A stretch of 16,075 bases of DNA, from positions 1 through 16,075 of the forward strand of contig JAITBV010000011.1 in assembly GCA_031283395.1 (NCBI GenBank). The letters run 5' to 3'. The notes under the pieces were generated by a model. That model saw only the letters and a list, made by a program, of their open reading frames with translations. It made no database searches and was not told the DNA's origin. Numbering within the stretch: the first letter of the stretch is position 1; every line of letters begins with the position of its first letter. The DNA comes from Candidatus Adiutrix sp. (GTDB lineage Bacteria; Desulfobacterota; Desulfarculia; Adiutricales; Adiutricaceae). Both the position numbers and the translations under genes were made by a program. Shown one piece after another: positions 1-6,551 of the stretch.

Positions 1-316
1 GGAGGCCGAAGGCCACGTTCTCGAAAATATCCAAATGGGGGAAAAGGGCGTAACTCTGGAAAACCGTGTTGACTTCCCTTTTCGCCGCCGGCAGACGGGT
101 TATGTCCCGGCCGCCCAAACAGATATGCCCGGAATCTGGCAACTCCAGGCCGGCGCTGAGGCGGCGCAAAGTGGTTTTTCCGCAACCCGAAGGCCCGAGC
201 AGGGTGAAGAACTCGCCTTCCCGAACTTCCAGGTCAACCCCGTTTAAGGCATAGTGGCGACCGAAGCTTTTTTGGACTTGCGCCACCAGGAGTCCCAATT
301 CAATCTGGCCAGTCAA
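1..316 (-). CDS. PotA-like ABC transporter ATP-binding protein (5' part, cut at window edge)
   Basis: This is the N-terminal third of an ABC transporter ATPase that would energise uptake by a membrane permease pair. The minus strand reads [21 protein letters not shown], then Walker [10 protein letters not shown], then the Q-loop stretch [10 protein letters not shown] followed by ENVAFGL. That wording is typical of the PotA/FbpC/CysA group and closest to spermidine/putrescine PotA by eye; the true substrate cannot be told because the permease and binding-protein genes lie outside. The start is uncertain. The frame opens after a TGA at about 325 and contains TTG at 316, TTG at 298 and GTG at 286 but no ATG. 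The GTG would remove the first beta strand, so one of the TTGs is more likely. TTG 298 begins one base after the stop of an 8-codon ORF (300-326) that has a good Shine-Dalgarno, so translation may be coupled. A long leader and promoter lie upstream. Confidence 0.88.
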   Translation of the reverse strand, partial: MTGQIELGLLVAQVQKSFGRHYALNGVDLEVREGEFFTLLGPSGCGKTTLRRLSAGLELPDSGHICLGGRDITRLPAAKREVNTVFQSYALFPHLDIFENVAFGL

Positions 317-326
317 TTCCTCTCAT
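300..326 (-). CDS. Possible 8-codon leader ORF ahead of the ABC ATPase
   Basis: ATG at 326-324 is preceded by GGGAGG (335-330) and encodes MRGIDWPD, ending in TGA at 302-300. It overlaps the first possible ABC start (TTG 316) in another frame, and its stop is one base before the second (TTG 298). The best ribosome binding site in this region therefore serves this tiny ORF and not the ATPase. It could be a coupling or reinitiation ORF. It could also mark a sequencing indel or frameshift at the true start of the ATPase. Confidence 0.35.
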   Translation of the reverse strand: MRGIDWPD

Positions 327-359
327 ACGCCTCCCTTTACCCATTTAAGGTCCGTAGGA

Positions 360-514
360 GATTCGCTTCTTCTTTAGGGCCGCAAGACGGCACCCGTCCG
401 GGGGTTTCGGGAGAGCTGACCTGACTTTGGTCTCTTTACTCCACAGCTTTTAAGCCAACGTAAGCGCCGGCCGCCGTAGCCCGGGCGGGCCTGTCGCCGT
501 CTTGCCAGCGAATC
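360..514 (-). ncRNA. Candidate structured RNA in the leader of the ABC operon
   Basis: Two nested pairs of exactly complementary segments are visible: GATTCGCT (360-367) with AGCGAATC (507-514), and GCAAGACGGC (382-391) with GCCGTCTTGC (496-505). The two right-hand segments are one base apart; the left ones are 14 apart. They close a domain of about 104 nt that holds smaller possible hairpins, such as GACC/GGTC at 418-432 flanked by AGCT/AGCT. On the minus strand the domain sits within the predicted leader (about 651 to 316) between the promoter and the RBS, where a riboswitch or attenuator would be. I could not match it to a riboswitch class I know. Strand and function are inferred. Confidence 0.4.
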
Positions 515-526
515 AGGACCGGATGA

Positions 527-542
527 CCTCCCCCACGGGAGG
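527..542. repeat. Short GC hairpin in the leader region
   Basis: CCTCCC (527-532) and GGGAGG (537-542) form a 6-bp stem around a 4-nt loop. No T-run follows on either strand, so it is not an intrinsic terminator. It may be a leader RNA hairpin or may sequester a purine-rich site. Confidence 0.3.
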
Positions 543-657
543 CCTATGTTTATCGACCTCTAAAAAGCGAACCGTTTTTTAACACGAAGCGGCCGGAAGG
601 TCAAGGGGATTTTTCCACCCGGACCGGGCCTAAAGCCCCCGCCGCCTATTACCTGGA

Positions 658-686
658 ATTTTATATTTTTCGGAAACATTTGTCAA
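658..686 (-). promoter_or_regulatory. Sigma-70-type promoter for the ABC operon
   Basis: On the minus strand TTGACA (686-681) is followed after 17 bp by TAAAAT (663-658). This is a perfect -35, one mismatch in -10, and ideal spacing. Transcription would begin near 651, about 335 nt before the ATPase start. Confidence 0.6.
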
Positions 687-691
687 GAGTT

Positions 692-724
692 ACCGCCGCT
701 TCAAAAATTTTTTGAAGCGGCGGT
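692..724. promoter_or_regulatory. 33-bp perfect palindrome, likely operator between divergent promoters
   Basis: ACCGCCGCTTCAAAAA (692-707) is repeated as its exact reverse complement at 709-724 with a single T between. No T-run follows outside the arms, and no gene runs through it on either strand. It begins 6 bp upstream of the minus-strand -35 and covers the candidate plus-strand -35 (712-717), as expected for a shared operator. A cruciform or REP-like element is the alternative. Confidence 0.55.
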
Positions 725-740
725 TGAAATATGCCATAAT
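712..740 (+). promoter_or_regulatory. Candidate promoter of the amidohydrolase-glycosyltransferase operon
   Basis: TTGAAG (712-717), a 17-bp spacer and CATAAT (735-740) fit a sigma-70 promoter. The start of transcription would fall near 747, only about 3 nt before the ATG at 750. The mRNA would then be leaderless or nearly so, which agrees with the absence of a Shine-Dalgarno before that ATG. Confidence 0.45.
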
Positions 741-749
741 CAGACCCGT

Positions 750-2405
750 ATGGAAACCTTGCCGCCTCCCGCCGAAACCATTTATATGGAAGGGCGCATC
801 CACACCCTGGAGGAAGCCCGGCCCCTGGCCTCGGTCCTGGCCGTGCGCGGCCAGGAGCTGGTCTATGTGGGGTCCTCGACCTCCGAGGCCGAGGCCCGGC
901 TGTCCCGGGCCGCCCGGAAGGTTTCCTTGGGCGGCCGGGTGGTGGTGCCCGGGCTCCTGGACGGCCACGCCCATGTGGTCACCGAGGGTCTGCGCCTGGC
1001 CATGCCGGCCTTGGCCGGCCTGAGCCGGGCCGAGGTGCTGGCCCTGGTGGCCCGCCTGGCGGCCGGCCGGCCGGCCGGGGAATGGATAGTCTGCCACGGC
1101 TGGAACCAGCACGGCTGGAACCAGCACCACTGGAGCCGGGGAGACTGGCCGGACAAGGCCCGCCCCCCCCTGGCCGAACTTGACGCGGCCGCTCCCGACC
1201 ACCCCGTCCTCCTGGAACGGGTGGACCGGCACTCCGCCTGGGTCAACTCCCGGGCTTTGGCCGCGGCCGGCCTTTCCGAGACCACCCCCGACCCGCCCGG
1301 GGGGGAGATACTGAGAGATGCGGCCGGGGGCCTTCTGGGCATCATCACCGGCGAGGCCTTGGTCCGGGTGTGGCGGGCCCGGCCCACGCCCACGCCCGGG
1401 GAGATCAAGGCGGCCTACCTGGCCGCCCAGGCCGAATACCTGGCCCACGGGGTGACCGGGGGCCTGGAGGCTTCGTCGAGGCTGCGGAATCTTGAGGTGC
1501 TCCGAAAGACCTATGACGAAGGGCTGTTCAAAATGCGCCTCCGGGCCCTGCTTTTTTCCGCCTCCGGGGATGACGCGGCCTATATCGAAGGGGGCGGCCG
1601 GCCGGTGAGCGGTCTCCACGGGGAGCGCTTTTCCATAAACGGGGTCCAGATCATCGCCGATGGCTCCCTGGGCTCCCGCACGGCCTGGCTTTCCGCCGAC
1701 TACGCCGACCGCCCCGGGCACCGGGGCGAGCCCTGGTGCGACGAGGCGAAACTGAGGGCCGTCCTTCAGCGGGCCCGGGCCCACGGCTTCCAGGCAGCTG
1801 TCCACGCCATAGGCGACGCCGCCGCGGCCCAGGCCGTCAGGATCATGGCCGAGGTGCTCGGCCCGGAACCGGGCGACCACCGCTGGCGCCTGGAGCATTT
1901 CCAGGTGGTGGCCGAAGAGGACCGGGACCGGGTCCTGTCCCTGGGGCTGGTGCCCTCCATCCAGGCGGCCGGCCTGATGGGCGACCTGGCCATGGTCGGG
2001 GAACGCCTGGGGCCGGCGTCCCTGGCCCGGGCCTACGCCTGGAGGGAAATACTGGATGCGGGCGGGATGATCACGGGCGGCTCGGATGCGCCGGTGGAAT
2101 CGGTCAACCCCTTCTGGGGCCTTTACGCCTCCGTGACCCGGCAGGACCTGGCCGGACGGCCGGCCGGGGGCTTTAAACCGGAACACCGCTTCACCCGCCT
2201 GGAGGCCCTGAAATCCTACACCATCTGGGCCGCCCGGGCCATGTTCGCCGAAAAACGCCAGGGCTCCCTGGCCCCGGGCAAGCTGGCCGACTTCACGGTT
2301 TTAAGCCAGGACCCCCTGACTTGCCCGGCCGAGGAGATCAAGGACATCCAGGCCCTCCTCACCGTCATCGGCGGCGAGGCGGTGTATGACCGGAACCAGC
2401 CATGA
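750..2405 (+). CDS. Amidohydrolase, YtcJ/amidohydrolase_3 family
   Basis: A 551-residue metal-dependent hydrolase of the YtcJ-like (amidohydrolase_3) family, predicted to cleave an amide or related C-N bond in a small molecule; the substrate is unknown. Visible family landmarks are the N-terminal beta-sandwich start (YMEGRIHTLEEARP), HAH at 73-75, HSAWVNSRAL at 161-170, ADGSLGSRTA near 303-312, HAIGD at 352-356, LEH at 381-383 and SDAPVE at 445-450, where Asp446 is the expected catalytic acid. Two oddities appear. The Lys usual in the VK..ADGSLGS motif is Gln300 here. A 15-bp in-frame tandem duplication gives HGWNQHGWNQ at 116-125. No signal peptide is seen, so it is probably cytoplasmic. The ATG at 750 lacks an RBS but keeps the whole N-terminal sheet. 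Its stop overlaps the next start (ATGA, 2402-2405), implying translational coupling to a glycosyltransferase. Confidence 0.9.
   Translation: METLPPPAETIYMEGRIHTLEEARPLASVLAVRGQELVYVGSSTSEAEARLSRAARKVSLGGRVVVPGLLDGHAHVVTEGLRLAMPALAGLSRAEVLALVARLAAGRPAGEWIVCHGWNQHGWNQHHWSRGDWPDKARPPLAELDAAAPDHPVLLERVDRHSAWVNSRALAAAGLSETTPDPPGGEILRDAAGGLLGIITGEALVRVWRARPTPTPGEIKAAYLAAQAEYLAHGVTGGLEASSRLRNLEVLRKTYDEGLFKMRLRALLFSASGDDAAYIEGGGRPVSGLHGERFSINGVQIIADGSLGSRTAWLSADYADRPGHRGEPWCDEAKLRAVLQRARAHGFQAAVHAIGDAAAAQAVRIMAEVLGPEPGDHRWRLEHFQVVAEEDRDRVLSLGLVPSIQAAGLMGDLAMVGERLGPASLARAYAWREILDAGGMITGGSDAPVESVNPFWGLYASVTRQDLAGRPAGGFKPEHRFTRLEALKSYTIWAARAMFAEKRQGSLAPGKLADFTVLSQDPLTCPAEEIKDIQALLTVIGGEAVYDRNQP
1095..1124 (+). 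repeat. 15-bp in-frame tandem duplication inside the amidohydrolase
   Basis: CACGGCTGGAACCAG occurs twice back to back (1095-1109 and 1110-1124), followed by CACCAC. It adds five residues (HGWNQ) to the family's G-W-x-Q-x-x-W motif region. Confidence 0.9.
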
Positions 2406-3952
2406 CCCGGCCCGACCCTTACGCCCAAAGACTCCGGGACGACCCCCACCGCGGGGCCTTCCGTCTCTTTCTCCTTATCCACGTGGCCTTCTGGGTGCTG
2501 CTGCCATATTTGACCCGGGGCGTCGCCCCTTTTGACAGCACCGAAGCCCTGGCCTGGGGCCTGACCTGGGAATGGGGCACCAACAAGCACCCGCCCCTGT
2601 CCGGCTGGCTGGCCGAGGGCTTCGTAAGGCTCCTGGGCGATCCGGACCTGACCGTCTATCTTCTGGGCCAGCTCTGCGTGGCCGCGGCCCTGGTCTATGT
2701 CCGCCGCCTGGCCCTGGGCTACGTGGAGCCCGAGGCCGCCTTTTTCTCGGCCGTCTTCCTGGAAGGCACGATCTACTACAGCTTCAGCGCCGTCGAATAC
2801 AACGTCAACGTCCTGTCCCTGGCCCTGGTCCCGGCGATCGTATATTATTTCTGGCGGGCGGCCCAAACCGGGCGGACAGGGTTCTGGCTGGCCGCCGGCC
2901 TCCTCGGGGGTCTGGCCCTCCTGGCCAAATACACCAATGTCTTTCTCCTCCCGGCCCTGGGTCTCTGGCTGGCGGCCACGCCCCAGGGCCGGAACCTGCT
3001 CCGCTCACCCGGGCCCTGGCTGGCCGCCCTGACGGCTTTTCTGATATTTCTGCCCCACCTGGCCTGGCTGGCTCATTACGACTTTCTGCCTCTGCGCTAT
3101 TCCCAGGGCAAAGCCGCGGTGGCCGCGCCTCTGAGCCTGGCCGGCCTTAGCCTGGAGCCTGTCCGGCTTTTCCTGGCCCAGGCGGGCAACGCCGCCGCTT
3201 CCATAGGGCTGTGGGCCTGGCTCTATGCCAAGACGCCCCGGGCCGACCGCGGCCGCCGGCGGCGGCCGGAGGCCTTTCTGCTCTGCGCCGGGATCCTGCC
3301 TTTAGGGCTGCTGCTGGCCACGATAGGCCTCCTGGGCTTCCACGGCGGGACCAAGTGGGCCTACGCCTTTCTCGGGTACATCCCGCTGCTCCTGTTCTTC
3401 TGCCTGCCGGCTTCGCCGCCCCCGGCCTTGAGGCGTAAGGCCCTTATCCTGACCTATGCGGTCCTGGCGGCCTTCGGAGCCGGGGTGGCGATCAAGAACC
3501 TGGGCGCCACCACGGCCTCGATCAATATTGACGGCCGGGCCCTGGCCGAGACCCTGAAGGCGGCCTGGAGCGATACCGACGACCGGCCCCTCCGCTATGT
3601 GGGCGGCACTCTCCGCCTGGTTTCATACCTATCCACCTATCTGCCGGAAAGGCCGCGCCCGGTCTGGAACATGGACCCCACGGCCGCGGTGTGGGAAGAT
3701 GAAAAAAATATCCGGGCCGCCGGGGTCCTGGCCCTGGCCCTTTCGGAAAATGAATACCGGGCTTTCCAGGACCGCTGGCCGGGCCTATCCGCCCCCCGGC
3801 GCCTCAACTGGCCCTTCCGGGCCCCCTTAAGCCGGAAGGAGGCCATGCTTACCGTTTTTTACGGCTCCCTGCCCCCGCCGGAGAGGGGCGCGGACCAGCA
3901 TCCGACGAGCCTTGAAGGGGCGCTGAGTTTATCGCCCCGGGAGGAGAAATGA
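2402..3952 (+). CDS. ArnT/GT39-like membrane glycosyltransferase
   Basis: A 516-residue polytopic membrane protein of the GT39/PMT_2 (ArnT-like) superfamily. Such enzymes take a sugar from a polyprenyl-phosphate carrier and add it to an acceptor on the periplasmic face. Visible evidence: a first hydrophobic segment at about 20-38; an acidic periplasmic loop (FDSTEAL, Asp45 and Glu48) where ArnT-type enzymes have the catalytic acidic motif; KHPPLSGW at 62-69, a hallmark of the family; GGLALLAKYT near 169-178; many further leucine-rich helices; and a hydrophilic C-terminal domain from about 365. It starts by ATGA overlap with the amidohydrolase and is followed by a GT2 gene 4 nt downstream. With the GT2 and the YdjC-type deacetylase it resembles FlmK of the Francisella galactosamine pathway. 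Acceptor (lipid A, core or protein) and sugar are inferred, not shown. Confidence 0.85.
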   Translation: MTRPDPYAQRLRDDPHRGAFRLFLLIHVAFWVLLPYLTRGVAPFDSTEALAWGLTWEWGTNKHPPLSGWLAEGFVRLLGDPDLTVYLLGQLCVAAALVYVRRLALGYVEPEAAFFSAVFLEGTIYYSFSAVEYNVNVLSLALVPAIVYYFWRAAQTGRTGFWLAAGLLGGLALLAKYTNVFLLPALGLWLAATPQGRNLLRSPGPWLAALTAFLIFLPHLAWLAHYDFLPLRYSQGKAAVAAPLSLAGLSLEPVRLFLAQAGNAAASIGLWAWLYAKTPRADRGRRRRPEAFLLCAGILPLGLLLATIGLLGFHGGTKWAYAFLGYIPLLLFFCLPASPPPALRRKALILTYAVLAAFGAGVAIKNLGATTASINIDGRALAETLKAAWSDTDDRPLRYVGGTLRLVSYLSTYLPERPRPVWNMDPTAAVWEDEKNIRAAGVLALALSENEYRAFQDRWPGLSAPRRLNWPFRAPLSRKEAMLTVFYGSLPPPERGADQHPTSLEGALSLSPREEK

Positions 3953-3956
3953 AAAT

Positions 3957-4952
3957 ATGCGCGACAGCCTGAGCCTGGTCATCTCGGCCTACAACGAGGA
4001 AGGCAATGTCGGCGAGATCCACCGGCGGCTAAAAGCGGCCCTGGCGGGCCTCCCCCTGCGAAAGGTGGAATACCTCTTTGTGGACGACGGTTCCACGGAC
4101 CGGACCCTTTCGAACTGTCTGGCCCTCCAGGCCGCGGATCCCGAGGTCAAGATAGTCCGCCTGTGGCGCAACTTCGGCCACGAAACGGCCATGGCCGCCG
4201 GGCTGGACCACGCCTCGGGCGAGGCCGTGGTCTTCCTGGACGCCGACCTCCAGCACCCGCCGGAACTGGTGCGGAACATGGTGGAACTGTGGCGGGGGGG
4301 GCAGGACCTGGTGCTGACCCGGCGCCTGGATCACGCCGGGGCCTCGCCCTGGCGCCGCCTGGGTTCCCGCTGTTTCTACCGCGTGATGAATTTTCTTTCG
4401 GAAACGCCTCTGCCGGCGGGCACGCCCGACTTCCGGCTTCTGGGGGCCAAATATGTCAAATTTTTAAAATCCTTCAATGAGCGGGATTATCTTTTCCGGG
4501 GCTTTCTGGCCTGGGGAGTGCCTTTGGACCAGGCCGCCGTCCTGGAATTTTCCGCCCCTCCGCGCCTGGCCGGGACCTCCAAATACAGTTTTCTGAAAAG
4601 CATGAACCTGGCTCTGAACAGTATTCTCCAGTTTTCCGTCAAGCCCCTCTTCCTCTCCCTCTGGCTGGCCGGGCTGACCTCCCTCTTCGCCGTGGGCCTG
4701 GGCCTGCAGGTGGTGGCTGAAAGATATATCCTGAACAACCCCACCCCGGGTTTCGCCACCATCGTCATGGTCACCCTGATCATGGGCGCCAGCAACCTCA
4801 CGGTCCTGGCCATCATCGGGGCCTATATCGCCAAGATCCACCTGGAGACCAAGAAGCGCCCCCCCTACCTGGCCGATTTTATCATTGCCGGGGAAAAGCC
4901 GGACCAAGGGGACCGGGCCGCTGACGAGGCCGGGCCGGGCGGGCGGCCGTGA
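3957..4952 (+). CDS. GT2 polyprenyl-phosphate glycosyltransferase (ArnC/GtrB/DPM1-like)
   Basis: A 331-residue family 2 glycosyltransferase expected to move a sugar from a nucleotide donor to undecaprenyl phosphate on the cytoplasmic side. The N-terminal GT-A domain shows VISAYNEEGN at 8-17, VDDGSTD at 42-48, RNFGHETAMAAGL at 71-83 and the metal-binding DADLQH at 95-100. NERDYLFRGF at 174-183 matches the ArnC/GtrB pattern. Two membrane helices follow (about 230-252 and 264-292), the usual anchor of this subgroup, with a short basic tail. ATG 3957 has GAGGAG at 3941-3946; an ATG at 3949 runs quickly to a stop in another frame. The end overlaps the next gene by GTGA (4949-4952). In context it would be the FlmF2-like step that makes polyprenyl-phosphate N-acetyl-hexosamine. 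The exact sugar cannot be read from sequence. Confidence 0.92.
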   Translation: MRDSLSLVISAYNEEGNVGEIHRRLKAALAGLPLRKVEYLFVDDGSTDRTLSNCLALQAADPEVKIVRLWRNFGHETAMAAGLDHASGEAVVFLDADLQHPPELVRNMVELWRGGQDLVLTRRLDHAGASPWRRLGSRCFYRVMNFLSETPLPAGTPDFRLLGAKYVKFLKSFNERDYLFRGFLAWGVPLDQAAVLEFSAPPRLAGTSKYSFLKSMNLALNSILQFSVKPLFLSLWLAGLTSLFAVGLGLQVVAERYILNNPTPGFATIVMVTLIMGASNLTVLAIIGAYIAKIHLETKKRPPYLADFIIAGEKPDQGDRAADEAGPGGRP

Positions 4953-5809
4953 ACCCGCCGGAGGCCGGGCGGCCCCGCCTCATAGTGAACGCCGACGACT
5001 TCGGGGTCAGCCCCGGGGTGAACCGGGCCGTCATCGCCGCTTACCAAAAAGGCCGGCTCGATTCGGCCAGCCTGGTCATCAACGCGGCCTATGCCGAAGA
5101 GGCCCTGGCTTTGGCCCGGGCCCACCCGGGCCTGAAAGTCGGTCTACACCTGAACCTGACGGCCCAGATGGGCCAGAAGCCGGTGGCCCCTCCCGGCCGG
5201 GTGCCCCTCCTGACCGATGGGGCCGGCCGCCTGAAACACGGCTTCGTCAGCCTCCTGGCCCTGGCCCTGCTGCGCCCCGGGGACCTGCGGCCCCAGGTCG
5301 AAGCGGAAATGCGGGCCCAGATAGAGCTGGCCCTGGCCCGGGGCCTTAAGCCGGCCCACCTGGATTCCCACCGGCACGTCCACATGATCCCCCTTTTGTT
5401 CGAGACGGCTTTGAAACTGGGGCGGGATTACGGCCTGGACCGCGTAAGAAGCGTCAACGAGAACTGGCGGGCGACCCGGGCCGGGGCCGGCCTTAAGGCA
5501 GCCCTGATCAACGGCGGGCTGGTCAAATACCTGGTGCTTAAGACCTGCGGCCGTTTCCACTCCGAAGAGGGCGAAGTCTATTTCTACAGCATACTCCACA
5601 GCACCCGCCTCTTCGGCCGGAATTTGAAACGGGTGCTGGTCCCGGCCCGCTATCCGGCCGTGGAGATATGCTTCCACCCCAGCGTAGTGGAGGAAGACCT
5701 GAAAATCGACGCGCCGGGCCTGGCCGCCTACCGGCTATTGTCGCCCGACCGGCAAAAGGAATTCGAGGCCATATTGGCCCGGGACTTCGCCTTGGGCCAA
5801 TATGCCTGA
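4949..5809 (+). CDS. YdjC/ChbG-family carbohydrate deacetylase (NaxD/HpnK-like)
   Basis: A 286-residue polysaccharide-deacetylase-like protein of the YdjC/ChbG fold, which removes an N-acetyl group from an amino sugar with a divalent metal. The expected residues are present: ADDFG at 15-19 (catalytic and metal Asp), GLHLNLT at 65-71 (His67), LDSHRHVHMIP at 138-148 (metal and active-site His), and FHPS near the C-terminus. The start is GTG at 4949, overlapping the GT2 stop, so coupling is likely; no nearer ATG would keep the ADDFG strand. Family members include ChbG (chitobiose), HpnK (hopanoid) and NaxD (Und-P-GalNAc or GlcNAc deacetylase for lipid A). The directly preceding GT2 and ArnT-like genes favour a NaxD-like role; no hopanoid genes are visible. 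Its stop directly abuts the stop of the convergent acyltransferase gene. Confidence 0.9.
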   Translation: MNPPEAGRPRLIVNADDFGVSPGVNRAVIAAYQKGRLDSASLVINAAYAEEALALARAHPGLKVGLHLNLTAQMGQKPVAPPGRVPLLTDGAGRLKHGFVSLLALALLRPGDLRPQVEAEMRAQIELALARGLKPAHLDSHRHVHMIPLLFETALKLGRDYGLDRVRSVNENWRATRAGAGLKAALINGGLVKYLVLKTCGRFHSEEGEVYFYSILHSTRLFGRNLKRVLVPARYPAVEICFHPSVVEEDLKIDAPGLAAYRLLSPDRQKEFEAILARDFALGQYA

Positions 5810-6538
5810 TCACCAGGATTCGTCGGCCAGGAGACCGGCCAGGGCTTCCTGGGCGCGGCGGGTGAAAGCGGCCAGTTTTTCTCCGGGGGCGGGGGCGAGG
5901 GGCGGCCCCAGGCGCACCCGGATAAGGCCGGGACAGGGCCCCAGGCGGCCGGCCGGCCAAAGGGCGCCGGTGTTCTTCAAGGCCACCGGCACGGCCTGGG
6001 CCTGGGTCTGCCGGGCCAGGATGAAAGCCCCCTTTTTGAAGGGCAGGAGCCGTTCCGGCCCATGACGCCGGGTGCCTTCCGGGAATATGGACAGCACCTC
6101 TCCCCGGGCCAGCCGGTCCCCCGCCTCCTTCACCAGGCGGAGGGCGGCTTGCGCGCCGCCCTCCCTATCCACCAAGAGATGCACCCGGGCCAGGGCCCAG
6201 CCGAAAAAGGGGATCCGCCCCAAAGAGGCCTTGGCCACCCAGGTCAGCGGGGCCCGGGTGGCCAGGCCCAGGGCCGGGATATCCAATAGGGAATTGTGGT
6301 TGGCGAAGATTATGAAGCCGCCAGGACCAGAGGGCAGGTTTTCCAGGCCGGTGACCGCCAGCTTGAGCCCGGCCGGGCCCAGGACGATGTGGCTCCAGAC
6401 AATGTTGGTGAAATAGCGGGCCAGCCGGGTGGAAAAAAAACTGGCCGCCACGCTGACCGTTCCGCACAGGATGGTCAGGCCGGTCAGGAGGGGCAGATAC
6501 CAGGCCAGATAGAGAGGGCGAAGGAGTTTATTCATCAT
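5810..6538 (-). CDS. plsC: 1-acyl-sn-glycerol-3-phosphate acyltransferase (PlsC-like)
   Basis: A 242-residue lysophospholipid acyltransferase that should acylate lysophosphatidate at the inner membrane. Visible motifs are NHNSLLD at 80-86, giving the catalytic HX4D (His81, Asp86), and FPEGTR at 152-157 (substrate phosphate binding). GRIPFFGWAL at 107-116 is also typical. A hydrophobic N-terminal stretch at about 8-34 anchors it. Two adjacent ATGs (6538 and 6535) are possible; neither has a clear RBS, and translation may follow from the upstream gene, whose stop is 13 nt away. It is the last gene of the rdgC-type unit and converges with the deacetylase gene with no intergenic base (TGA|TCA at 5807-5812). 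The family includes acyltransferases for other lysolipids, so the substrate is likely but not certain. Confidence 0.9.
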   Translation of the reverse strand: MMNKLLRPLYLAWYLPLLTGLTILCGTVSVAASFFSTRLARYFTNIVWSHIVLGPAGLKLAVTGLENLPSGPGGFIIFANHNSLLDIPALGLATRAPLTWVAKASLGRIPFFGWALARVHLLVDREGGAQAALRLVKEAGDRLARGEVLSIFPEGTRRHGPERLLPFKKGAFILARQTQAQAVPVALKNTGALWPAGRLGPCPGLIRVRLGPPLAPAPGEKLAAFTRRAQEALAGLLADESW

Positions 6539-6551
6539 TGGCGATGCCGGC

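Noticed and set aside
527..542. GC hairpin as an intrinsic terminator or part of a molybdenum-cofactor riboswitch
   Set aside because: There is no T-run on either strand, and I cannot match the surrounding bases to the Moco motif beyond a generic GC stem.
690..2186. 498-residue minus-strand open frame opposite the amidohydrolase
   Set aside because: It is composed of Gly/Pro/Arg/Gln-rich shadow sequence with no domain, while the plus frame carries a full set of family motifs. Long antisense frames are expected at this GC content.
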